Shown: positions 43,440-52,359, counted from the stretch's first letter. The stretch is DNA of 64,000 bases from Paenibacillus rhizovicinus (GCF_010365285.1 NZ_CP048286.1:1879001-1943000); one strand, 5' to 3'. The notes: generated by a model from the sequence alone, not told the origin. A program made the numbers and translations.

Positions 43440-44534
43440 TTATAGCCGGCCTTCGGCAATCATCACTTCCAGCGGAAAACGCTCCTCCGCAAGCGGCAGC
43501 TCCACAGCCGCGTTCCTTCTGGCCGATTCGAAAATCGCCATCAGCGCCTCCAGGCCGGCAAGCGCCGACGCTCCGGACATCGGGTGAGCGGCTCCGGTGC
43601 GGATCGATTCCGCCATCGCGCGGAACACCTCCAAGAATATGGAGCCGCTCTCTTCGGCAACGGTTACCGGACGCCAGCCGCCCTGCTCATCCGACAGCAG
43701 CAGCGGCGGCTGGCTGCCGTCGCCGCGCCGCCACAGCCGGCCTTGGCTGCCGATGATTTCAATATCCTGGTAGCCGCTGCCCGGTACGCGCAAGTCCCCC
43801 GTGAACAGTTCGCCGCGCGCGCCGCCCTCGAATTCGAGCACGGCCATCGCACCGCTTTCCACATCGTGCCCGTAGCGTTTGCCCGTGAACGCGGGGGTCA
43901 GATGCCGATGCAACTGTCCGAACACGCGGCGGACCGGAGCGTCATGCAGCAACCAGAGCATCGAATCGATCGCATGCGTGCCGTCCGAAAGCAGATCGCC
44001 GGCGCACATGCCGCGAATCAGCCGGATCTCGCCCAGCGCCCCGCCATCCATTAATTCGCGCATCGTCCGGTAGACGGCGGTCATCCGCCGCTGATGGCCG
44101 ACGACGAGCGTAATGCCCCGTTCCTTGCATTTACGGTCGAGTTTTCGGGCGTCGCCTAATTGGATCGCCATCGGCTTCTCGCAATATATGCCTTTGACGC
44201 CTGCATCCGCCGCGAGCAGCGACAGCGCCGCATGGCTGCCATTCGGCGTGGCAATGACGGCAACGTCCGGCCGAACCTCGGCGAGCATCGTCGCGAAATC
44301 CGTATACACGGCCGGACTCCCGCTGTTGTCCGCAATCTTGCGTGCCGTGCTCTCCTGCAAGTCGCATAAGGCGGCCAGCTCGTATTCGGGCAGTTGCGCG
44401 AGCGCGTACGCTTGATTCTTCCCCATGTTGCAGCCGACCACGACCGCCTTCAGCTTGCTGCCGCCGTTGCCGCTGTTGCTGCTGTTGCTGCTGTTGCCGC
44501 TGTTGCCGCTGTTCCCGCTGTTACTGTTGCTCAT
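43440..44534 (-). CDS. Gfo/Idh/MocA-family oxidoreductase
   Basis: The 364-residue NAD(P)-dependent sugar dehydrogenase has a Rossmann start KLKAVVVGCNMG, the GIYCEKPMAI motif with the conserved Lys-Pro, and a C-terminal alpha/beta domain. The first 26 residues are an Asn/Ser/Gly repeat encoded by a trinucleotide-like tract, not part of the fold. ATG 44534 overlaps the stop of the previous gene (ATGA). Such enzymes paired with AP_endonuc_2-type isomerases usually oxidise and rearrange unusual sugars. Confidence 0.9.
   Translation of the reverse strand: MSNSNSGNSGNSGNSSNSSNSGNGGSKLKAVVVGCNMGKNQAYALAQLPEYELAALCDLQESTARKIADNSGSPAVYTDFATMLAEVRPDVAVIATPNGSHAALSLLAADAGVKGIYCEKPMAIQLGDARKLDRKCKERGITLVVGHQRRMTAVYRTMRELMDGGALGEIRLIRGMCAGDLLSDGTHAIDSMLWLLHDAPVRRVFGQLHRHLTPAFTGKRYGHDVESGAMAVLEFEGGARGELFTGDLRVPGSGYQDIEIIGSQGRLWRRGDGSQPPLLLSDEQGGWRPVTVAEESGSIFLEVFRAMAESIRTGAAHPMSGASALAGLEALMAIFESARRNAAVELPLAEERFPLEVMIAEGRL
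44457..44528. repeat. Asn/Ser/Gly-encoding codon repeat
   Basis: Repeats of GCTGTTGCC and GCTGTTGCT on the plus strand encode the Asn-Ser-Gly head of the Gfo/Idh protein. The tract is prone to length change in steps of nine bases. Confidence 0.8.
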
Positions 44535-45424
44535 CCTTGTTCACCGTCCAACGTTCGAATGTAAGCAAGCGATCGGTTCAGGCAATCGACAGGCGATTCG
44601 TCTTCCGGGCAGATCATTTCGATTTCCATCACGAGTTCATCCGGATATGGCGCCTGCTCGCACAACAAATCGTAGCAAGCCTGCAGCGGCACGTCGCCTT
44701 CGCCAAGCGCGGAAGGCCCGATCTCCAAATGCAGCGGCCTCGCGTCCAGCCTCGGACGCACCTTGTGATCTTTGAAATGCGCGCCGATCACGTAAGGCGC
44801 CGCAGCCTTGAACGCTTCCAGCGGCCGCTCCCCGATGAGGAACGTATTGCCCGTGTCGAGGAACATATATAAATCCGGCGTCTCCCGGCATACCTGCACG
44901 AGATCCGAGCAGTAGAAATCGCCATGATTTTCAATGCCGAGCCTGACTCCGAGCTCGCGGCAGCCCGCGGCGATCGGCGCAATCGACTTCGACAGCCGTT
45001 CAAGCGCATGCTCCAGCGGCATCCTTTTATCGAAACGATGGCTGTAGCGCGGCTCCGTGGCGACAATAACCGGCTGCCGATCCTTGGCAAGGCGGGAAAG
45101 CCCCTCCAGAATCCGTTCGTTGTTCATCACGACTTCCTCATCGCTCGCCGTAATGTACGGATAACCGATATGGACAGCCAGCTGCATGCCATATTCATCG
45201 AGAAGGCGGACCACTCGCCGGCGCTGCTGCTCCGGCAGCGCATGCCATTCGTTCAACCCGACCGTGAGCACCTCGAGCCCGAAGCGCCGCAGCATGTTCA
45301 GCTTGCCAAGCAACGGGTTTTCGGACTTTTCCTGCTCGGACTTGTCTATTAAGCTTCCGTACCACGGGCCCGCATACCCCCAACGGCCCATTCGAGTAAG
45401 TTTATTGCTGCTGCTTGCAGACAT
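44531..45424 (-). CDS. Sugar phosphate isomerase/epimerase-like TIM barrel protein
   Basis: The 297-residue protein has the AP_endonuc_2 fold: VIVATEPRYSHRFDKR, VRLGIENHGDFYCSD with Glu and His ligands, YMFLDTGNTFLIG with Asp, GAHFKDHKV and LVMEIEMICPEDE with the final Glu. It lacks a recognised specific function. GGAGCGAG precedes ATG 45424. It is the first gene of the operon and lies about 80 bp after the proximal half of activator site B. Confidence 0.85.
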   Translation of the reverse strand: MSASSSNKLTRMGRWGYAGPWYGSLIDKSEQEKSENPLLGKLNMLRRFGLEVLTVGLNEWHALPEQQRRRVVRLLDEYGMQLAVHIGYPYITASDEEVVMNNERILEGLSRLAKDRQPVIVATEPRYSHRFDKRMPLEHALERLSKSIAPIAAGCRELGVRLGIENHGDFYCSDLVQVCRETPDLYMFLDTGNTFLIGERPLEAFKAAAPYVIGAHFKDHKVRPRLDARPLHLEIGPSALGEGDVPLQACYDLLCEQAPYPDELVMEIEMICPEDESPVDCLNRSLAYIRTLDGEQG

Positions 45425-45505
45425 TATGCTCGCTCCTTATCCATCGCATTTCAAAACCCACCCAAAGTATAGACTCGCGGCAAAAGCATCCGCTAGAAGA
45501 GGATG

Positions 45506-45530
45506 TTGACTTGTCATGCTTTCTGTTGAC
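45506..45530 (-). promoter_or_regulatory. Tandem-repeat activator site B (isomerase operon)
   Basis: TTGAC at 45506 and 45526 are exactly 20 bp apart with TGTCATGCTTTCTG between them. The -10 TATACT (minus strand, 45466-45471) lies 34 bp downstream of the site, with no clear -35. Confidence 0.65.
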
Positions 45531-45559
45531 ATTTCGGGCCGATTGCGCCGGATGAATGG

Positions 45560-45596
45560 AAAGAGCCATACAGGCGAAGGACCTGGATGGCTCTTT
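45560..45596. terminator. Terminator after the GH127-like gene
   Basis: AAAGAGCCAT and CAGG pair with CCTG and ATGGCTCTTT. It lies 48 bp past the GH127-like stop and before the isomerase-operon promoter. Confidence 0.8.
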
Positions 45597-45643
45597 ATGC
45601 GAGCTGCCGCTGGTAGCATATACGGGATCAGGACTCGAGCTCC

Positions 45644-47290
45644 TTACGCGAACAAAATCGCTTTTCGCTCCAGCACCGTCTCTTTGTCGTTAAGACGAAT
45701 GGGGATAAATACTGGTGACAGCACGACCGCTCCGCCGGCGTCCTTGTAATTGCCGTTCTCGGAATAGGTCAGCGGGCCGAGCTCCGGCTCCGCCTCGTTC
45801 CGCCTGCTCCGCAGAAGCAGTACGCCATGCCGCAGCGTGAAGGCATCCGGGAATCCGGGCGCATGCGCTGCCGGAACGCGAACCAATCCGAGCTCGAATC
45901 GCAGCTCCAATCGCATGCCTGGGCGCAGTTCAGCCTGAACCTCCAAGAAACCGTTCTCGCTTACGGCGTCCAATCTCACACCGTTCATGCGAATGGCCGC
46001 CGTTCCCGGGACCGCATGCTGCGGCACGTAGAACCGGAGCGTTGCCGCACATGACGCCGGGGCGCTCAGCACTTCGAACGCTGCCTGCCCCGCGTAGGGA
46101 TACGAGGTCGACTGCCGGATGACCACATCCCCGGCATCTAATGCAAGCGCGGCGGTTCCGTTGTGATAGAACGGCACCGTTACGCGGTTGCCGTCCATCC
46201 AGTAGCCGTATTCCGCCGCGCGCGAGAGTCCCTCGCCGCCTCTCATCGTGCAGCACCAATACGCTTCGTATACATTTTCCAGCGCATACAGGTCCCGTTC
46301 CTTCGAACCCGCGCAGTTATCGCAGCCGAAGCCGCCGTTCGGCCGCTGGCCGTGGCTGAGCCCGTTGAAATAAATCAGATGGGCGGTCTCCAAGTACTCC
46401 GGCTTCGCAGTGCGGCGCCACAATTCGACCGCGGCCACGAACGAATCGACGACGGCGCACGGCTCCGTCCACCAAGGCCTGTTGAACCAATTGCGGTTGG
46501 CGCCGTTCTCCGTCATGCCTTCCCGGACGTACAATTCGAATATGCGCTCGGCCGCAGCCAGCAGGCCGGCGTCGCCGTTCATGCCATAGTAGCGGAGCAT
46601 CCCGCGCAGCGCCGACAGCGTCGCATGCGTCTGCGCGCTGATGCCAATGAGATCGATCGATAGAAATTTCCGGATCATGGCTTCGATCGTTTCTTTCAAT
46701 TCCGGCCATCCGAGCAGCTCGTAAGCATGCGCAGCGCCGTCAAGCATAATAAACGCGCAGCCGATATCCGTCGACAAGTACCAATTCCGTACCGGCTTAT
46801 CTCCCCGCTTGCCTGCGGCCTCTCCCTCGCTCGCGCGCTCCTGCGGATCGGTCGGGTAATGGTCGAAATGCGCCTTGGCAGGCAGGATCAGCCCCGTAAC
46901 GACTTGTTCGATTAGGCGGAGAACGGCAGGCTCCTTCTTCCACGCATACAGCTCGGCGAGAGCGCGCAAATACCAGCTGTTGCCCGAGAGCTGCTGCTCA
47001 TCCGTCATCCCTTCCGGCAAGATACTGCCGAAATAGCCGCGTTCATTCACGCCTTCCGGCAGCTTGGCCAGAATCGCCGCCGTATGCAGCGGCTCCGTAC
47101 CCGTGGCACGGGCGGTCAAGATTTGGGCCAGCAGCGTTCTGCCTTCGTTGTCGCCAGGCCAGTCGTAGCTCGCCGGCTTGAAGACCTCATCGGGTCCGTA
47201 CAGCGAATCGGCCAATCGCGAGGCGCTCGCCGCCAGACGGTCGCGCAGATCGCCATCAAGCGACAGGCGCTCCAATTGTATCGATTTCAT
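45644..47290 (-). CDS. DUF1680/GH127-like putative beta-arabinofuranosidase
   Basis: The 548-residue cytoplasmic protein is an (alpha/alpha)6 barrel with C-terminal beta domains. LSGNSWYLRALAELY, NGLSHGQRPNGGFGCDNCAG and ENVYEAYWCCTMRGGEGL carry a Glu and a Cys cluster like the GH127/GH146 zinc-Cys active site. Such enzymes release beta-L-arabinofuranose; GH142 and related groups have other furanoside specificities. The exact Cys spacing differs from classical GH127, so the substrate may too. It has its own promoter with activator site C. Confidence 0.7.
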   Translation of the reverse strand: MKSIQLERLSLDGDLRDRLAASASRLADSLYGPDEVFKPASYDWPGDNEGRTLLAQILTARATGTEPLHTAAILAKLPEGVNERGYFGSILPEGMTDEQQLSGNSWYLRALAELYAWKKEPAVLRLIEQVVTGLILPAKAHFDHYPTDPQERASEGEAAGKRGDKPVRNWYLSTDIGCAFIMLDGAAHAYELLGWPELKETIEAMIRKFLSIDLIGISAQTHATLSALRGMLRYYGMNGDAGLLAAAERIFELYVREGMTENGANRNWFNRPWWTEPCAVVDSFVAAVELWRRTAKPEYLETAHLIYFNGLSHGQRPNGGFGCDNCAGSKERDLYALENVYEAYWCCTMRGGEGLSRAAEYGYWMDGNRVTVPFYHNGTAALALDAGDVVIRQSTSYPYAGQAAFEVLSAPASCAATLRFYVPQHAVPGTAAIRMNGVRLDAVSENGFLEVQAELRPGMRLELRFELGLVRVPAAHAPGFPDAFTLRHGVLLLRSRRNEAEPELGPLTYSENGNYKDAGGAVVLSPVFIPIRLNDKETVLERKAILFA

Positions 47291-47354
47291 AAGAATCTCC
47301 GCCTTTCAACAGAAATTATAGTGGACGGATCGTCATCCGTACTAGACGACGATG

Positions 47355-47379
47355 TTGACATCGCTTGCTTTCTGTTGAC
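47355..47379 (-). promoter_or_regulatory. Tandem-repeat activator site C (GH127-like gene)
   Basis: TTGAC at 47355 and 47375 are exactly 20 bp apart, with GCTTTCTG shared with site B between them. The -10 TATAAT (minus strand, 47315-47320) lies 34 bp downstream, with no clear -35. Confidence 0.65.
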
Positions 47380-47467
47380 ATCCTGCGAAGCATGCGGCGA
47401 CTTCGGCTTAGCCGTATAAGCAGCATGCTCGCCGGGCACTCCGATTGCCTATTACGAGCTTGCCGTG

Positions 47468-48598
47468 CTAGTCCCGCTTCGGCCGCCATTCGTTCCCCCA
47501 CAGCGTCGTTCCGTTCCCGAATGCTTTGCGGTACTCGTGCCGCCAATAATGAATGTCGTGCAAATTGAGGATCGGCATATTCTGCCTGCCCTCCTTGCCC
47601 GGCAGCTTCGCGAACGGCTGATGCGGTTCGATCTGATACCAATAGGCGACGGTTGCCAAATCAAGCGTAAGCACGTTGTTATGCCCATGCTCGATGCTGG
47701 CGCGAAGCGATTGCTCGAAGTAGACCGGGTCCTCCAGCAGAAACCGATAGACATGCGTACGTCCGAGAAATCCGGTTTCGCCGTTCACCTTGGCACAGCC
47801 GAAATAAGGGTGCGAATAAATCTCCTTCGGACACCAGGCCGTGTTGAAGAAATCCTCCGTTCCGGTGCCATGCATGGATCCCGGCCACGCCTCGCCGTCG
47901 ATCATCCACATGTCATCCCCTTCGCCGTACCACATCGGACTGGGGTTATCGACGTAGTAGTTGATCCCGACAAAATGGCCCTTGCCGCGAATATCGGCGA
48001 ATACATAGTTGCCCGCATCCGTGCAATTCGGCTGCTGCGGCACGAGCTCCAGCCCCTCGTTCTCTCCGTCAATCGGATCGGCGCCCGTCAGCTCCCTCCG
48101 CCACTGCGCGTGAAACCGGCCGGCTTCCTCCGGCAATTCATCATGTTCCTCGTAATCGATGCAGTAATAGAAGGACTCGATCGGTTCGGACGATTCGTTC
48201 TCGACCGCAATGACGGCTCCGTTCCCGAACGGCATCGGAAAATAGCAATTCAGCGCCTGCCCCCGCTGCGGCGCCGCGGCGAGCGGCAGCGAGGCGAAGT
48301 TGTAGTTCTCGCCCCATCCCTGACCGAAGAAGTCGCCGATCGGCGATTCGACGCTGGGCTCCGACTCGCCGTCCCAATACATGCGAAGCACCGCATTGCG
48401 CCGGATCATCCGGTCCGCGCAATTGATCGTGATCCAGATGTGGCGGATAATGCCCGCCCCTTCGATGTTCGCAAGCGCTCGGACTTCGCCCGCCGGGATC
48501 GCAATCGAGTCTTTGTTGAGCCCGGACCGGTCGTAGCTTGAGACGCGTTTCGATCTTCTTCCGTTCCGAACTTGATAAATGGAATCAAGCGCTTTCAT
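47468..48598 (-). CDS. DUF2961/GH172 family furanosidase-like protein (second copy)
   Basis: The 376-residue protein shares the GH172 landmarks with the copy at 33077: GIIRHIWITIN, LRMYWDGESEPSVESPIGDFF, LNCYFPMPFGNGA, FYYCIDY, RFHAQWRR and HGTGTEDFFNTAW, with likely catalytic Glu in GTED. It has no signal peptide. GAGGGGGGAG precedes ATG 48598. It is transcribed alone, toward the GH127-like gene. The two copies are clearly diverged, so they may act on different furanoside linkages of one glycan. Confidence 0.85.
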   Translation of the reverse strand: MKALDSIYQVRNGRRSKRVSSYDRSGLNKDSIAIPAGEVRALANIEGAGIIRHIWITINCADRMIRRNAVLRMYWDGESEPSVESPIGDFFGQGWGENYNFASLPLAAAPQRGQALNCYFPMPFGNGAVIAVENESSEPIESFYYCIDYEEHDELPEEAGRFHAQWRRELTGADPIDGENEGLELVPQQPNCTDAGNYVFADIRGKGHFVGINYYVDNPSPMWYGEGDDMWMIDGEAWPGSMHGTGTEDFFNTAWCPKEIYSHPYFGCAKVNGETGFLGRTHVYRFLLEDPVYFEQSLRASIEHGHNNVLTLDLATVAYWYQIEPHQPFAKLPGKEGRQNMPILNLHDIHYWRHEYRKAFGNGTTLWGNEWRPKRD

Positions 48599-48853
48599 TA
48601 TAGGGCTCCCCCCTCGAATAATCAGTGAGAATCACGATATCTCAAATTATCCTCATGATAGCATGCTGCCGTAAAGCATAACACCGCATGATCACAGCAC
48701 CTTCTATCGTTTCTACAGGTCTTGCCATCCGTTTATTAAATTTACGGAAAATTCGTCAAGTATGTATCGACATCCCCCAGGAATCATGCAAGAATAAGAC
48801 CTGTGCCATCGGATAAAACACAAACAAAGAAAAGCATTGGAGATAACCCGCAC

Positions 48854-50080
48854 ATGCAGCAAGAAAAGAAAAGCAATCGCTGGAGACTTGTCCTGTTGTT
48901 AGGCGCCTTCTCGGCATTGGGACCTTTGACAATCGATATGTATTTGCCGTCGTTTCCCGAAATAACGGCAGATTTCGGTACGCAAGCATCGCTCGTGCAG
49001 CTGAGTTTGACGGCTTGCCTGATCGGTCTCGGACTGGGGCAGATCGTCATGGGCCCGCTGAGCGATATGCACGGAAGACGCAGACCCGTTATTATATCGC
49101 TCCTTCTGTATCTGGTGATGTCGTTTGTCTGCGCGATTTCCCCGAATATTTATTGTTTTATCGCGGCGCGGTTTATTCAGGGCTTCGCGGCCTCTGCCGG
49201 GATCGTCGTGTCGAGGGCGGTCGTGCGCGACTTGTACAGCGGACCTGAACTGACCCGGTTCTTCTCCCTGCTCATGCTGGTGAACAATCTATTTCCGCTC
49301 ATCGCGCCGGTGGCGGGAAGCGGCGTCATCTCGTTTACGACTTGGGTAGGCGTGTTCATCGTGTTGGGCGGCGTGGGAATCGTGCTCGCGATTCTGGCTA
49401 CCACCGGCCTCAAAGAGACGCTGCCTCCGGAGAATCGGATATCGAGCAATTTCGGCCAGCTGCTGACAGGGATTCGGACCTTGCTGAGGGACCGTCAGTT
49501 TCTCGGGTATGCATTAGCCCAAGGCATCATGATCGGCGGGGTTTTCGCTTACGTGTCCGGGACGCCCTTTATCTATCAAAAGATTTACGGCGCATCGCCG
49601 CAGCTGTTTGCCTTATTGTTCGGCTCGAACGGGATCAGCCTGATCATCGGCTCCCAGCTCGTAGGCCGCTTGAATCACGTCATTTCGGAACGGCGGTTTC
49701 TTCTTATCGGACTGCTGTTGTCCGCCGCTTCCAGCTTTATTGCATTGATGGTCATTCTGCTGCACGGGCCGCTGTTCGCCTTGGTTCCGCCGCTGTTTTG
49801 CTTCGTCGCATCCATCGGGATCACGTCTACCGCCTCGTTCTCGCTCGCCATGGAAACCCAGAGCCATATGGCGGGAAGCGCTTCGGCGATATTGGGACTG
49901 CTGCCGTTCCTGCTTGGCGCAGTCACGTCTCCGCTGGTAGGCATTGCCGGCGAGTATTCGGCCGTTCCCATGGGCGTCATCATTCTATCGACCAGCCTAT
50001 TGGCGCTGCTGGCCTACTTCGGCTTAGCGCAGCAATCCCGATCCGCGCGACGGGGCGTACTGAAGGAGATTGGTTCGTAG
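48854..50080 (+). CDS. Bcr/CflA-type MFS drug exporter
   Basis: The 408-residue inner-membrane protein has 12 predicted helices, the Bcr/CflA start PLTIDMYLPSFPEI and the MFS loop GPLSDMHGRRRPV between helices 2 and 3, then ARFIQGFAASAGIVVSRAVVRDLY. Family members export bicyclomycin, chloramphenicol or sulfonamides; substrate not predictable here. ATG 48854 is used because GGAGAT lies 11 bases upstream; the frame opens with GTG at 48803 without a ribosome site. The gap 48599-48853 holds two divergent promoters and no gene. Confidence 0.9.
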   Translation: MQQEKKSNRWRLVLLLGAFSALGPLTIDMYLPSFPEITADFGTQASLVQLSLTACLIGLGLGQIVMGPLSDMHGRRRPVIISLLLYLVMSFVCAISPNIYCFIAARFIQGFAASAGIVVSRAVVRDLYSGPELTRFFSLLMLVNNLFPLIAPVAGSGVISFTTWVGVFIVLGGVGIVLAILATTGLKETLPPENRISSNFGQLLTGIRTLLRDRQFLGYALAQGIMIGGVFAYVSGTPFIYQKIYGASPQLFALLFGSNGISLIIGSQLVGRLNHVISERRFLLIGLLLSAASSFIALMVILLHGPLFALVPPLFCFVASIGITSTASFSLAMETQSHMAGSASAILGLLPFLLGAVTSPLVGIAGEYSAVPMGVIILSTSLLALLAYFGLAQQSRSARRGVLKEIGS

Positions 50081-50121
50081 AGCGATTAGCCGTACATGAT
50101 CTCAGCGCGCATAGAATCGCC

Positions 50122-50149
50122 AAAGGCCACCTGTCAGCAGGTGGCCTTT
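50122..50149 (+). terminator. Terminator after the MFS exporter
   Basis: AAAGGCCACCTG pairs with CAGGTGGCCTTT, followed by GATTTTCG. Confidence 0.85.
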
Positions 50150-50183
50150 GATTTTCGTATCTGTTTTTCTTACGGCGCAGCCT

Positions 50184-50654
50184 CTATAAAAAAGCCATAT
50201 ATACGACTTTGCCTTCGATCCGTTCAAATCCAAGCTGCTTGTACAACGTACGGGCGGGGACATTATCGTCGTCCGTTTCCAACTGCAATCTTGCGGCCTT
50301 TTTCGCAATAGCCAAGTCAATGGCATGCTCCATCAGCTTCCTGCCAACGCCCTTCTTTCGATGCCTCTAAGATGAATATAAAGCCTCGATTCGCAGTACC
50401 CGATAGCCTTTGCTGATCGAGAAGCTCCAAGAAAGGATAATGAACCCCCTATATCCATGATCCTGTTTGGCCAAATAACACGATGACGAGCCGTCATGAA
50501 GAAACCTCGTTAAAATCTGTTCGCATTGTTCCAGCTGTTCGGGCGATGGTACGGATTCGTCCACTCCGTTGGAAGAGGAATTCAAATAGCCGGCTAGCAT
50601 ACTTCTGGCTGGAGGAATAAGAAATTCATCAAGGGGCATGATTGCAACGTTCAC
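50184..50654 (-). pseudogene. GNAT acetyltransferase broken by one in-frame amber codon
   Basis: GTG 50654 follows AAGGAGG and opens MNVAIMPLDEFL to VLRIEALYSS, where TAG (50367-50369) stops it. The same frame then continues RHRKKGVGRKLMEHAIDLAI through QLGFERIEGKVVYMAFL to TAG at 50184-50186. The second part holds the acetyl-CoA-binding R/Q-x-x-G-x-G/A motif (RHRKKGVG) and the GNAT C-terminus. Only a single base change separates it from an intact 156-residue enzyme, so the inactivation looks recent, or it may be a sequencing error. Confidence 0.85.
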
Positions 50655-50764
50655 TACTTTCCCTCCTTATTGAAACGATTCCATGTTTACCACGTTCTCG
50701 TTTTAATCCTACCATTCGCCATTCTTGCATGTATAAGCCTGCCCCTGCTAAAATCCGCCATAGC

Positions 50765-50791
50765 AAAAAAGCCTGCCATTGCTGGAAGGCT
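50765..50791 (-). terminator. Terminator, minus strand
   Basis: GCCTGCC pairs with GGAAGGC (one mismatch) and TTTTTT follows on the minus strand. It ends the small Lys-rich ORF. Confidence 0.7.
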
Positions 50792-50808
50792 AATTCGATA
50801 GGCTCCGT

Positions 50809-50982
50809 TTAGTTGCTCTTCTTGGACTTGCGTCGCTGGCCGTTCGTTTTTTTGGAACTGGTTTGTTCCTCATCCAACCATTCGAGCTCGTTGACGTTCG
50901 AATCAATCTGATTCGGCTCCGTATCCTCGCTCTTCTTTCTTTTCTTGACCGGCGTTGTTTTCCGTTTGCCCTTTTGTTTCAC
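50809..50982 (-). CDS. Small Lys-rich hypothetical protein
   Basis: A 57-residue, highly charged protein begins (GTG 50980-50982) MKQKGKRKTTPVKKRKK, has an acidic middle and ends QRRKSKKSN. It has no membrane segment or known domain. The GTG is preferred because AAAGGAT lies nine bases upstream; an ATG at 51012 adds ten residues without a clear ribosome site. A terminator right after the stop supports a real gene. Function unknown; a nucleic-acid-binding role is only suggested by charge. Confidence 0.5.
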   Translation of the reverse strand: MKQKGKRKTTPVKKRKKSEDTEPNQIDSNVNELEWLDEEQTSSKKTNGQRRKSKKSN

Positions 50983-51168
50983 GTGCCTATCATCCTTTTC
51001 CACCGTCATCATGCATCGAAATTAAAATATGCATGAACAAGGGAACTGGATTGGGTTCACGTAAAGGAGTCATGCAAAAGGGACGCCCGTAGGAGATGAA
51101 TATCGGCGAATGTAATGTACTGGGTACAGTACATGCAGCGTTTCCGTCGAGTTTCTGTCAAGGTAGTG

Positions 51169-52359
51169 TTATGGCAACGGTTTCCCATACGCGATCGTCG
51201 TACACCCGTTGAAAGCCGCGAACCGCTCGATGCGCTCGTCAAGCATCCGGCGGAACGCTTCGTCCGGCTCCCCCTCGATCTCCGGCCAATAGCGAACCGC
51301 GTTTAACAGTTTCGCCTTCTTGTCCGCGACCAGCTCGATCCGTCCGACGAGCGCTTCTCCGTACAGAACCGGAAGCACGTAATACCCGTATTTTCGCTCG
51401 GCGACCGGGGTGTAAATTTCCCATTTATACTCGAAATCGAATAACGCCTTGATCAGCTTGCGGTCCCAAAGGAAGTTGTCGAGCGGAGCGAGAAATTCTA
51501 CGCGCCGTTCATGCTCAGCCGTCGAAGACAACACGGCAAGCAGGAGCGGCTCATCCTCCAAGGCGATATAGAGCGGATCCGCTATTCCTTCAACGGAACA
51601 CGCGACGATCGCTTTCTCTTGCAACAGTGAAGCGAATGCGTCCTTGCGTGCCTGCGCCTTCATCGGTTCGATGCCGAGCCATGCGTCGGACGGTTTGTTC
51701 CACAGTAACCCGACTGACCGAATACGGCGCAATACCAGCCATTTTATATAGTCCGCATCCGATTCGTTCGGATCCTCGGCACGCAAGATAGCCGGGAGGA
51801 TATGATCCTCCGCCAAAGCGTAATATTTGATCGTGCCCTTCTTGTGGTGGACGATCAAATCCCCGCGAAAATAAAGCGTCTCCAGCACCGCTCTGGACAG
51901 CGTCGTCGGACTCCAAGACCAGTCTACCGTTTCCTTGAGCGGGACATCTTTGGAACAAGCCGCCCCATTCTCCCGTATGAACCGCTTCACCTCGCCGGCA
52001 ACCGAATCGACCTTGTCGCGGCTTCTGCCTTGGAGCCGGAACCGCTCGCGCGTTCTCTCGAAATACTTCCAATCCTCGATAGCGATAATTGCGAGCTGCT
52101 TGTCGAAATAATCGACCAGCATGCGATCTTCATATAGAAGCTCCCCGAGCAGCTCTTTCGTAAATCCCGCTACTCTGGATTGCAGCACAAGCTCGGCGTT
52201 CTTGCCGCACACGTCGATCGGGTCGAACTGGATGCAGCCGGCGCGGCTCACGAACTCGCGAATCCCTTCCTTGCCCTTATACTTGTACGCTCCAAGCAGC
52301 CCCTGCTTCAACAAAAGGAATCTTCGCGCCTCTTTCTTGGTCAATCGGTAGCGGCTCAT
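51169..52359 (-). CDS. YcaQ/AlkZ-like winged-helix DNA glycosylase family protein (HTH_42)
   Basis: The 396-residue protein has the HTH_42 tandem winged-helix fold with GCIQFDPIDVCGKNAELVLQSRV near the N-terminus. The QxD motif (QFD, residues about 44-46) marks the YcaQ branch, which in E. coli unhooks interstrand crosslinks; the AlkZ branch has QxQ. LAPLDNFLWDRKLIKALFDFEYKWEIYTP is also typical. AGGATAG precedes ATG 52359. Its start directly abuts the stop of the LURP-one-related gene, so the two are co-translated. Confidence 0.85.
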   Translation of the reverse strand: MSRYRLTKKEARRFLLLKQGLLGAYKYKGKEGIREFVSRAGCIQFDPIDVCGKNAELVLQSRVAGFTKELLGELLYEDRMLVDYFDKQLAIIAIEDWKYFERTRERFRLQGRSRDKVDSVAGEVKRFIRENGAACSKDVPLKETVDWSWSPTTLSRAVLETLYFRGDLIVHHKKGTIKYYALAEDHILPAILRAEDPNESDADYIKWLVLRRIRSVGLLWNKPSDAWLGIEPMKAQARKDAFASLLQEKAIVACSVEGIADPLYIALEDEPLLLAVLSSTAEHERRVEFLAPLDNFLWDRKLIKALFDFEYKWEIYTPVAERKYGYYVLPVLYGEALVGRIELVADKKAKLLNAVRYWPEIEGEPDEAFRRMLDERIERFAAFNGCTTIAYGKPLP

